From: Candidatus Dechloromonas phosphorivorans
Lineage (GTDB): Bacteria; Pseudomonadota; Gammaproteobacteria; Burkholderiales; Rhodocyclaceae
Assembly (NCBI GenBank): GCA_016709495.1
Contig: JADJMS010000017.1
Span: 55,749 to 119,748 of the forward strand
DNA: 64,000 nt
Reading direction: 5' to 3'
Under the pieces are notes generated by a model. That model made no database searches, was not told the DNA's origin, and saw only the letters and a list, made by a program, of their open reading frames with translations. A program made the position numbers and the translations under genes. This document shows positions 1 through 8,283 of the stretch, piece by piece. Every line of letters starts with the position of its first letter. Position 1 is the stretch's first letter.

Positions 1-170
1 TTTCAAGAATTTGCCGGTCGTAGCGATCTAATTCCATTTTATTGCGCCAATTTAATAATTTACACAATTATCAACCAAATTTACGAATTAGCAACCTATA
101 AAACGCAAGCACCTGCCGGCTGCTATTCCTTAAAATTCCCCCATCGAATCCAGTCTTCAGGAGCAGCACC

Positions 171-1865
171 ATGATGCGCAACCCAACCTCCAAGTACCAA
201 GCTTTTCCGCCGGTAAACCTCGTTGACCGCAACTGGCCAAGCCACACCATCACGCAGGCGCCGATCTGGATGAGCACCGACCTCCGCGATGGTAATCAGG
301 CGCTTTTTGAGCCGATGAATGCTGAAAAGAAAATGCGCATGTTCAAAACGCTCTGCGACATCGGCTTCAAGCAGATCGAAATCGCCTTCCCCTCGGCCTC
401 TGAAACCGAATTCGGCTTCGTGCGCGGCTTGATTGAAGGTGGCCACATTCCCGCAGACGTAACCATCGAAGTCCTCACCCAGGCCCGCGAACACCTCATT
501 CGCCGCACCTTCGAATCGCTCAAGGGCGCCAAGCAAGCCATCGTTCACGTTTATAACGCAACCTGCAAAACCTTCCGCGACAACGTTTTCGGCATGAGCA
601 AGGCGGAAGTCGTGGCGATGGCGGTTGATGCCGTCAAACTCATGCGCCAGCTTGCCGACGAGATGCCTGAAACGAAGATCACCCTCGAATACAGCCCGGA
701 GCTTTTCACCGCCACCGAACTCGATTTCGCCAAGGAAGTCTGCGATGCCGTTACCGCCGCCTGGGGCGCGACGCCGGAACGCAAGGTCATTCTCAACCTC
801 CCGACTACCGTCGAAATCGCCACGCCCAACATCTACGCCGACCAGATCGAGTGGATGCACAAGAACCTCGCCCGCCGCGACAGCGTCATCATCAGCCTCC
901 ACCCGCACAATGACCGTGGCACGGCGGTTGCCGCCGCCGAACTCGGCCTCATGGCCGGCGCCGACCGCGTCGAAGGCTGCCTTTTCGGCAATGGCGAGCG
1001 TACCGGCAACGTCGATCTCGTCACCCTCGCCCTCAACATGTACACCCAGGGCGTCGATCCGCAGCTCGATTTCTCCGACATCAACGCCGTCGCCCGCACT
1101 TTCGAACACTGTACCCAGCTCCCGATCCATCCACGCCACCCATACGTAGGGGATCTCGTATTCACGGCCTTCTCCGGCTCCCACCAGGACGCCATCAAGA
1201 AGGGGTTTTCTGCTCAAAAGGCAGATGAGCAGTGGTCTGTGCCCTACCTTCCGATTGACCCGGCTGATGTGGGCCGCAGTTACGACTCGGTGATCCGCGT
1301 CAACAGCCAGTCGGGCAAGGGCGGCATCGCCTACTTGATGGAAACCGAGCACGGCGTCGTCATGCCGCGCCGTCTGCAGGTCGAGTTCTCCGGCGTTGTC
1401 CAGAAACACACCGACGAACACGGCGGCGAAGTGACGGCCGACGACATCTGGAATATTTTTTCCAGCACCTATCTCGAGTCGACCGCACCGATTCACTATC
1501 GCGAGCATCATCTCTTCGAGCACGGCAGTGCACAAGGCATCCGTCTCAGCATCGACATCGACGGCACGCCGCACACACTCAATGGTGAAGGCAATGGCCC
1601 GATCAACGCAGCGGTCAACGCTCTCAAATGCGCCGGCATCAACATTCAGGTACGCAGCTATGAGGAGCGTTCAATGTTGCCGATGGGTGAAGATGGCAAC
1701 ACCCAGGCCTGCGCCTTCATGGAAATTGCCGGCAAAAACAGCGGCGAATACTACGGCGTGGGAGTCGACAGCAATATCGTCACCGCCTCGCTGAAAGCCT
1801 TGCTCAGTGGAGCAAATCGCCTCGCGTCAGGGCAGCTTCGCGCGCCCTTGAATCAGGCGGCCTGA
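171..1865 (+). CDS. leuA: 2-isopropylmalate synthase (LeuA, long type 2 form)
   Basis: Catalyses the first committed step of leucine synthesis, condensing acetyl-CoA with 2-oxoisovalerate in the cytosol. The 564-residue length and the N-terminus (MMRNPTSKYQAF) fit the longer LeuA type. The HMGL-like TIM barrel shows the metal-binding start DLRDGNQAL near residue 40, the metal HPHND near residue 245 and GNGERTGNVDL near residue 275. The C-terminal ~130 residues form the LeuA dimer/leucine-feedback domain (NGPINAAVNAL). The start is supported by an AGGAG-like site about 8 bases upstream; the second ATG (174) is equally possible. The gene stands alone. The AT-rich 170 bases upstream must hold its promoter, but I found no leader peptide with leucine codons. 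Confidence 0.96.
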   Translation: MMRNPTSKYQAFPPVNLVDRNWPSHTITQAPIWMSTDLRDGNQALFEPMNAEKKMRMFKTLCDIGFKQIEIAFPSASETEFGFVRGLIEGGHIPADVTIEVLTQAREHLIRRTFESLKGAKQAIVHVYNATCKTFRDNVFGMSKAEVVAMAVDAVKLMRQLADEMPETKITLEYSPELFTATELDFAKEVCDAVTAAWGATPERKVILNLPTTVEIATPNIYADQIEWMHKNLARRDSVIISLHPHNDRGTAVAAAELGLMAGADRVEGCLFGNGERTGNVDLVTLALNMYTQGVDPQLDFSDINAVARTFEHCTQLPIHPRHPYVGDLVFTAFSGSHQDAIKKGFSAQKADEQWSVPYLPIDPADVGRSYDSVIRVNSQSGKGGIAYLMETEHGVVMPRRLQVEFSGVVQKHTDEHGGEVTADDIWNIFSSTYLESTAPIHYREHHLFEHGSAQGIRLSIDIDGTPHTLNGEGNGPINAAVNALKCAGINIQVRSYEERSMLPMGEDGNTQACAFMEIAGKNSGEYYGVGVDSNIVTASLKALLSGANRLASGQLRAPLNQAA

Positions 1866-1875
1866 AGCCAAGCCC

Positions 1876-1917
1876 AAACCCTTGTCTCGTTAACGCACAA
1901 AAACGGTGCAAGGGTTT
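1876..1917 (+). terminator. Possible leuA terminator hairpin
   Basis: A perfect 9-bp inverted repeat, AAACCCTTG at 1876-1884 and CAAGGGTTT at 1909-1917, lies 11 bases after the leuA stop and is followed by an AT-rich stretch (GAATATTTT). The 24-base loop is long and the T run is interrupted, so this is a weak intrinsic-terminator candidate. Confidence 0.35.
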
Positions 1918-2056
1918 GAATATTTTGGCTTTTCCTTGCCATCCAGTGATCAGCGGCGTAAGATTGGAAAGTTAAGTTACAAGCTTTCTACCGTCTCGTT
2001 CTGCCCCGCGAAATACCATTTCCTGGGAGTCAAAGCGGCAACACTTCAGGGAATAC

Positions 2057-2938
2057 ATGGTTCGCATTCAGTTTGCTATCGATCTTCAGTACGATTTAAC
2101 TTTTTCCGGCGCCGATTTCGTTTTCAACATTCACGCCGCCAAAACCGCCGCCCAGACTGTGCTGAGCGAGCAATTGCAGATCAGCCAGACCATCCTGACC
2201 ACGATCCAGACCGACCCGTCGACCTACGCCAGCTATTTGCGCCTGACCGCCAACGCCGGCCCGCTACATATTGGCTACAAGGCCACCGTCGACATCAAGC
2301 ACCACATCGGCAACCCTGACGAGATCAGCGAAACCCCGGTTTCCCTGCTGCCACTGTCGGCGTTGACCTACATTTACCCCAGCCGCTACTGCCAGTCGGA
2401 CCGCCTCGGCACCCTGGCCGCCAAGGAATTCGGCGAGATGCCCAAAGGCTACCGTCGCGTGGAAGCGATCCAGAACTGGGTGCGCTCGCAAGTCACCTTC
2501 AAGGGCAACACCAGCAATTCGGCCACCTCGGCGCTCGATACATTGACCGACCGCGTCGGCGTCTGTCGTGATTTTGCCCATTTGATGATCGCCATCTGCC
2601 GCGCCCTGAGCATTCCTGCGCGCTTCACCACCGGCATCGATTACGGCGCCGACCCGGCGCTTGGCCCAACCGATTTTCACGCTTACGTCGAAGTCTATCT
2701 CGACAAGCGCTGGTACATTTTTGACCCCTCCGGTACCGCCATTCCGATGGGCTTTGTCCGTTTGGGTACCGGTCGCGACGCGGCTGATGTATCCTTCGCC
2801 ACTATTTTCGGCAGCGTTAACCCGCCGCCACCGCCGCTAATCTCTGTCAATGCCATCACCGAAGCCGGCCGGCCGTGGGAAATGCCCCGCCACCGCCCGG
2901 AAGCGATATCGACAGATGTTGCGGTCGACGCCGTTTAA
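2057..2938 (+). CDS. Transglutaminase-like cysteine protease-fold protein
   Basis: A 293-residue cytosolic-looking protein with an N-terminal beta-rich bacterial transglutaminase region (about residues 1-110) and a transglutaminase-like core. The Cys-His-Asp triad is visible as C170 in GVCRDFAH, H208 in TDFHAYVEV and D223 in YIFDPSG. Family members act as proteases, peptidases or cross-linking enzymes; the substrate here is unknown. AGGGA four to five bases before the ATG supports the start. It lies between leuA and infA on the same strand, with about 190 bases upstream that may carry its own promoter. There is no signal peptide. Confidence 0.85.
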   Translation: MVRIQFAIDLQYDLTFSGADFVFNIHAAKTAAQTVLSEQLQISQTILTTIQTDPSTYASYLRLTANAGPLHIGYKATVDIKHHIGNPDEISETPVSLLPLSALTYIYPSRYCQSDRLGTLAAKEFGEMPKGYRRVEAIQNWVRSQVTFKGNTSNSATSALDTLTDRVGVCRDFAHLMIAICRALSIPARFTTGIDYGADPALGPTDFHAYVEVYLDKRWYIFDPSGTAIPMGFVRLGTGRDAADVSFATIFGSVNPPPPPLISVNAITEAGRPWEMPRHRPEAISTDVAVDAV

Positions 2939-2966
2939 GCCCTAATTTTTTACAGGAGAAGTACAC

Positions 2967-3230
2967 TTGGCAAAAGAAGAACTACTTGAAATGCAAGGCG
3001 TCGTGAATGACGTCCTCCCCGATACCCGCTTTCGCGTCACGCTGGAAAACGGCCACGAACTGGTTGCCTACACCTGCGGCAAGATGAAAAAGAACCACAT
3101 CCGTATTCTGGTTGGTGACAAGGTCACGCTGGAACTCTCGCCCTATGATCTGAGCAAGGGTCGCATCACCTTCCGTCACATCGAAAATCGCGGCACCGGC
3201 TCACCGGCTCCGCAGCGCCGCCGCTACTAA
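2967..3230 (+). CDS. infA: Translation initiation factor IF-1 (second-copy, 87-residue form)
   Basis: An S1/OB-fold protein that binds the 30S A site during initiation. MAKEELLEMQGVV at the start and GHELVAYTCGKMKKNHIRI in the core are classic IF-1. The usual length is 72 residues; this one ends with an extra basic tail (GSPAPQRRRY), which matches the additional infA copy seen in many betaproteobacteria outside the ribosomal-protein operon. The start codon is TTG at 2967, fixed by homology and by AGGAG at 2954-2958. The stop overlaps the stop of the convergent DUF3025 gene by three bases. Confidence 0.93.
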   Translation: MAKEELLEMQGVVNDVLPDTRFRVTLENGHELVAYTCGKMKKNHIRILVGDKVTLELSPYDLSKGRITFRHIENRGTGSPAPQRRRY

Positions 3231-4003
3231 GCTGGCTGGCGACGACCCGGGCGAAACTGCCAGGTGTCGTCGTAGTACGCAGGATCTTCGCTCTCGGGCA
3301 CTAGCCCGGGAATGCCGAGCAAGGGCAAGGGCTGAAAATCGCGCGGTCGGGTATAACGACCACTAGCCAAATCTGCCGCCAAACGGATGTCGACCGCTGC
3401 AAGTTGCTCTGCCAATGGCAGTTGCAGCCAACTTGCGTCGACGTCACAGAGAATTGCCTTGGCCGTCAAACCACGAAATGGCTTGAGCAACCCCTCGTAA
3501 GTCGCGTGGCCAAAAATAACAAAACGCATGCTTTGTCTAACTTCGGCACGCTGCTCGACGAAGAGCTTTTTCCATTCGAAATCGCGTAACAAACCGAGTA
3601 ATTCAGGCTTCGTTGACAGCACGACGATGCCGCATTCATCAAAATGCGTCAGCGCATCGCGCACCGTACCGCGTGCGGCGCCATCAGGCGCCATCGCCCT
3701 GACATGGCAGCCGCTGACGGCAATTTTGGTGCGAGGAAAAGTCAGCCAGACCAAGGCATTGAAGAAGTCATGCCAATTATCCGGGCGGGTTTCAACTTCC
3801 CCGTTTTCCCAAATACGGCATTCGTAAACGAGACCATCGGCTTGTGGTGGAACAAAAGCCACCTGCTTGCCATTCGCCAGATAAATTGGCGAGCGTTTGC
3901 CCAATTCAGCAAGCGCAACACTATCCGGATTTGACGGCAACTGATCAAGCCAGCGCCGCAGTGGATCAAAAAGCGCCGCCGAATAAGGCGATTGCAAACT
4001 CAC
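3227..4003 (-). CDS. DUF3025 family protein
   Basis: A 258-residue protein matching the proteobacterial DUF3025 family, recognisable from the FFNALVWLTFPRTK segment and the C-terminal GIPGLVPESEDPAYYDDTWQFR. The function of the family is unknown. There are no membrane segments or signal peptide. Translation starts at GTG 4003, overlapping the stop of the lipoprotein gene upstream (GTGA), so the two are probably translationally coupled as the last genes of a pyrC-lipoprotein-DUF3025 operon. The stop interlocks with the convergent infA stop. Confidence 0.82.
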   Translation of the reverse strand: MSLQSPYSAALFDPLRRWLDQLPSNPDSVALAELGKRSPIYLANGKQVAFVPPQADGLVYECRIWENGEVETRPDNWHDFFNALVWLTFPRTKIAVSGCHVRAMAPDGAARGTVRDALTHFDECGIVVLSTKPELLGLLRDFEWKKLFVEQRAEVRQSMRFVIFGHATYEGLLKPFRGLTAKAILCDVDASWLQLPLAEQLAAVDIRLAADLASGRYTRPRDFQPLPLLGIPGLVPESEDPAYYDDTWQFRPGRRQPA

Positions 4004-4443
4004 TCTTCAGCTGCGGCAGCAGGCGTATCGCCCTCTTCCTTGACGAAAACCAACACGCCTTTCTTCTCGCGGAAAGTGCCCATCAGTTTTCCCATACCTT
4101 CTGCCGGCTCGCCATCCATCTTGACGAAATTGACGCAGTTTTGCGTTTCCGTCGCGTACATGCGCTTGCCAACCTTGATGATAAAGGCACCGGAAGGCAC
4201 CTGATAAATCTCGACCTTGCCGTTCGCTGCTCCTGTTCCCATCGGGTGGCGCCGCATACAAGCCGGCATCCGCGAAACCACCATGAACAACTCGACCTTG
4301 TTGTCCCAGAAATACGGCTGCTCACGAATCAGCGAGAGTACATGCTCGCGGGTATTGTCAATTTCATAGGTTGCCCCATCATTCACGCAGGCTGAGAGCA
4401 AGGGCAAAGCAAGTAGCGAGAGGAAGAGATGGCGCAGACGCAT
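4000..4443 (-). CDS. Small lipoprotein, unknown function
   Basis: About 147 residues with a lipoprotein signal: MRLRHLFLSLLALPLLSAC gives a lipobox (LSAC) with Cys at residue 19. The mature part (ENTREHVLSLIREQ-like and EIYQVPSGAFIIKVGKRMYATETQ segments) has no domain I recognise; it carries few cysteines and ends in a short Glu/Ala tail. The start at 4443 is preferred over 4449 because the GAGAA site sits at a usable distance only from 4443. The longer open frame upstream is antisense to pyrC and is ignored. The gene lies ten bases after pyrC and overlaps the DUF3025 start. Confidence 0.72.
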   Translation of the reverse strand: MRLRHLFLSLLALPLLSACVNDGATYEIDNTREHVLSLIREQPYFWDNKVELFMVVSRMPACMRRHPMGTGAANGKVEIYQVPSGAFIIKVGKRMYATETQNCVNFVKMDGEPAEGMGKLMGTFREKKGVLVFVKEEGDTPAAAAEE

Positions 4444-4453
4444 GATCATTTTC

Positions 4454-5485
4454 TCAGAGCATTTTCCAGGACAAGGTTTCGCCAGCACGCAGGGGAACGA
4501 TGGTATCAGCGGCGATATAGGGATACTCCGCCGGCACCGTCCAGTTCTCCTTGGCCAGCGTAATCGTCCCGCGATTGCGCGGCAAGCCATACCAGTCAGG
4601 ACCATTAAAGCTGGCGAAAGCTTCCAGTTTATCGAGCGCACCAGCCGCCTCAAAGGCTTCGGCATAAAGTTCGATGGCGGCATAGGCGGTGTAGCAACCG
4701 GCACAACCACAGGCTGCCTCCTTGGTCAGTTTGGCGTGTGGCGCCGAATCAGTGCCGAGGAAAAATTTTGGAATGCCGGAAATAGCAGCCGCAACCAGCG
4801 CCTCACGATGCGTCTCGCGCTTGAGCACTGGCAGGCAATACCAGTGCGGACGCACGCCACCCTGGAAGATGGCGTTGCGGTTGTAGAGCAAATGGTGCGC
4901 CGTAATCGTGGCTGCTACGGAGGAGGTTGAATTGGCGACAAATTCTGCGGCGTCTTTGGTCGTGATGTGTTCCATCACAACTTTCAATTTCGGAAAGCGC
5001 TGCGTTAGTGGCAGCAAAACCGTGTCAATGAAAACCTTTTCTCGATCAAACAAATCAATTTTAGGATCAGTCACTTCGCCATGCACCAGCAAAGGCAAGC
5101 CCAAGCGCTCCATTTCGGCCAGTGTGTCATACGCCTTGGCAATATCGCTCAAACCCGCATCAGAATTGGTCGTTGCACCCGCAGGATAAAGCTTGATTGC
5201 TTTGACGAACCCCGAGGAAATCGCTTTGGCGACTTCACTGGCTGGTGTGTTATCCGTCAGATAAAGCGTCATCAGCGGCTCAAAGCAAGCGCCCGTCGGT
5301 AAGGCAGCGAGGATACGCTGACGATACTCTGCCGCCAGATCAACCGTCGTCACCGGTGGTTTCAAGTTGGGCATGACGATGGCACGGCGAAACTGGCGGG
5401 CGGTGTGCGCCAAAACGGAGGCCAGCGCCTCGCCATCACGTAAATGTAGGTGCCAATCGTCAGGCCTGGTCAGAGTAATTTGCAT
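4454..5485 (-). CDS. pyrC: Dihydroorotase (class II, PyrC type)
   Basis: Catalyses reversible cyclisation of carbamoyl-aspartate to dihydroorotate in pyrimidine synthesis. The 343-residue length is typical of the E. coli-like zinc enzyme. Visible signatures are the HxH metal site in DDWHLHLRDG near residue 10, the carboxylated lysine in FVKAIKLYPAG near residue 98, the substrate/metal region GVRPHWYCLPVLK and the catalytic Asp in FLGTDSAPH. It is first in a reverse-strand operon with the lipoprotein and DUF3025 genes, and begins only 42 bases after the hybrid kinase at 5527, so read-through from the kinases is possible. Confidence 0.96.
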   Translation of the reverse strand: MQITLTRPDDWHLHLRDGEALASVLAHTARQFRRAIVMPNLKPPVTTVDLAAEYRQRILAALPTGACFEPLMTLYLTDNTPASEVAKAISSGFVKAIKLYPAGATTNSDAGLSDIAKAYDTLAEMERLGLPLLVHGEVTDPKIDLFDREKVFIDTVLLPLTQRFPKLKVVMEHITTKDAAEFVANSTSSVAATITAHHLLYNRNAIFQGGVRPHWYCLPVLKRETHREALVAAAISGIPKFFLGTDSAPHAKLTKEAACGCAGCYTAYAAIELYAEAFEAAGALDKLEAFASFNGPDWYGLPRNRGTITLAKENWTVPAEYPYIAADTIVPLRAGETLSWKML

Positions 5486-5526
5486 ATTGCTATTCCGTAA
5501 ATTTCACAAATTCTAACAGGCCGCCC

Positions 5527-8283
5527 TTATCTCGCCTGCGACAGCCACTTAAGCAAGGTATCAAAAAGCAAATCTGGCTCGACTGGCTTGGCGATGAAAT
5601 CACTCATCCCAGCGTCCAGACAACGCTGCTTGTCCTCAATGAATGCATTGGCTGTCATGGCCAGAATCGGCACCTTTTGACCGTTCGGCAAGCAACGGAT
5701 ATGTCGCGTTGCCTCCAATCCGTCCATGTGCGGCATCTGCATATCCATCAATATCAGGTCATACTGATTGCGTGTGGCTAAGGCCAGGGCTTCATTGCCA
5801 TCCATCGCGCAATCGACCGCCAATTCAACATCCTGAAGCATCGCCAGCGAAACTTCCCGATTGATTGGCTCGTCCTCAGCCAGCAAAATCCGGCGACCGG
5901 CATACTCACGCAGCAACGAGGCTTCTGCAGCACCAACCACTGCCGTGGCAGGAGCCTGATAACCCAGCCCACCTTTGCGCAAGCGGGCAGTAAACCAGAA
6001 CGTACTGCCGACACCCATCATGCTATTGACGCCGGCATCGCCGCCCATCAATTGCGCCAGCTTCTTGGTAATTGCCAGGCCCAGCCCCGTTCCACCGTAA
6101 GTACGGGTAATCGAGTTATCGGCTTGCTCAAAGGTCGAGAAAAGTCGTGGCAGCGCCTCCGGCGCTATGCCTAGGCCGGCATCCTGAACTTCAAAGCAGA
6201 GGACAACTGAATCGACATCCTCTTCCTTCGTAAAGGCACGCAAGGTCACAGCACCTGCTTCGGAAAACTTGATAGCGTTGTTTGCATAATTGAGCATTGC
6301 CTGCTGCAGCCGGGTTGGATCGCCAAGCAATTTGCAATTTGGCGCCGAGATATCAACATGCAAGGCAATCTGCTTGGCCTGCGCCTTGTCAGAGAGCATC
6401 GAAACAATATTGTTGATTATGCTTGGCACGCTGACAGCGGTCTCTTCAAGCGTGAATTTGCCGGCTTCAATTTTGGACAAGTCGAGCACGGCATTGATGA
6501 TGCCCAACAGATGCTGCCCGGATGCATTGATCTTGTCGAGACGCTGCGCCTGTTCAGGGGCAATACCGGCTCGCTGGATCAGGTGCGCCATACCGGTAAT
6601 GGCATTGAGCGGCGTGCGGATTTCGTGCGACATATTGGCCAGAAAAGCACTCTTGGCAATATTCGCAGTTTCAGCGGCTTCTTTGGCGATAGCCAACTCT
6701 TTGGTCCGCTCATTGACCAATTCTTCAAGATGTAGACGGTGATTATCCAGCTCAAGCGCAACCCGTTTGCGCTCGGTGATGTCCTGCACAAAACCGGAGA
6801 GTTTTTCGATTTTTCCATCCGGACCAAAAACGGGCTTGCCACGACATTCTATCCAGCGCTCTTCACCTGTATCCAGACGGTGAATCCTGTATTCGGTATG
6901 GTGCTCCTTGCCGGTTAACAGGCAATTTTTCAATGAGGCTGTCACCGTAGCACAATCATCGGCATACACTATTTCGCTGAGCTTTTCCGGGCCTGATGAA
7001 AATCGGGTGGCAATCCAAACATTCGGTAAATATTTTCAGACCAGATTGCTGTTTTGCCATCACCCCAAAGTTCCCATGAGCCGATATTGGCGTACTCCTG
7101 AGCCGCTCTCAATAATTCTTCGCCCTGGCGACGCTTCTCTTCCTGCTTTAACTCTTCGGTGATATCAAGGCTCAAGCCAACCAGCGCCAATGGTTCGCCT
7201 TTCTCGTTTCGCTTAACCGCCTTGATCACACGCAAGTCGTGAATCTGCCCATCAACGAAAGGCAAACGCTGGTGGTTATCACTAATCCCCATACTGGCCA
7301 GCGCTTTGGCATCGGAAGCCAGGCATTGATCACGAAAATCAACCGGCATCAATTCGCCGTAATGGGCGACGGCTCTGAATCGTTCCTCCGGGATACCCAT
7401 CGCATCACAAAATGCCTTATTCACAAATGACATTTTGCCGTAGCCATTCTGCATCCAGATGCCGATAGGTGCGTTATCAAGCAATAACTGCAACATCGCG
7501 CGCTCTTGCTGCAAGGCCTGCTCAGCCAGCTTTTTCTCGGTGATATCGCGCGCTATACCGAATAGCCCAATCAACTCTCCTGCGGCGTCCTGGATTGGAT
7601 ATTTCCGATTATCAACCCAACCCTGGCTACCATCCGCATACCGAAACGCCTGAACTTCATTGGCCACCGTTGCGCCGGCAAAGATGTCCTTTTCCAAGCG
7701 ATAGTAAATATCGGCAAATTCCTCGGGAAAAATATCGTAATCCGTCTGACCGAGCAAATCGGTCCAATGCTCTGAAGGATCGGTGATCGAAACCAGCGTC
7801 TGGCTTGCCCCTGTTAATACGTGGTTACGATCCTTGAAGAAAATGAAATCGTCAGTGTTTTCCATGATCGCCGTGAAGTTGGCCATCATGGTCTGATCTG
7901 CGGCGCCTTGCCAAAGGCTTTTGCGTCCTGCAAAGTGAGATCAAGGATTACGCAATCACTGACCGGATCTCGTGTTTTTCATAATGCCCCTTGAGGCAAC
8001 GAATTCTTCCGCTGGCTTGGCGCATCCGGAAATTGAAATCACCCGACGCTTCTTCGAGCCCAGAGGAGAAAATGACAGTTGCAATATCCTTATCATCAGG
8101 ATGAATCACAGAGCTAAACGTAACCCTGCCTTGCTGGATGTCATTTGCACTGTAACCAAGCAGGGCATGTATGCTATCACTCACCGAACGCCAACAGATC
8201 GGATCACTCAACTGAAGTCGAATTTGCATATCAGGCAAAATGGTTTTAGCGATCATTTCAAGATTTCTCCCAAACAACATCAT
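5527..8283 (-). CDS. Multi-PAS hybrid sensor histidine kinase with receiver domain (frameshifted as read)
   Basis: A soluble hybrid kinase. In translation order it has an N-terminal PAS (7948-8283), a second PAS (IMENTDDFIFFKDRN), a third PAS (LLDNAPIGIWMQNGYG), a PAC-type PAS (WIECRGKPVFGPDGK), then HisKA (NMSHEIRTPLNAI), HATPase_c (GGTGLGLAITKKL) and a receiver with ILLAEDEPINRE and phospho-acceptor LMDMQMP. As read, the frame breaks near 7000: restoring one G gives GPEKLSEIVYADD across the joint. It breaks at least twice more between 7910 and 7965. The start at 8283 overlaps the stop of the upstream kinase (ATGA); 8256, with GGGAG ahead of it, is an alternative. It lacks membrane segments, so it senses a cytosolic cue or partners with the upstream membrane kinase. 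Confidence 0.8.

Noticed and set aside
123..1574. 483-codon open frame antisense to leuA
   Set aside because: Shadow of a strongly conserved leuA; composition is typical of reverse-complement translation (Gly/Ala/Val/Asp-rich) with no recognisable domain.
4450..4710. 87-residue N-terminal extension of the lipoprotein gene
   Set aside because: Antisense to pyrC; the signal peptide begins at 4443.
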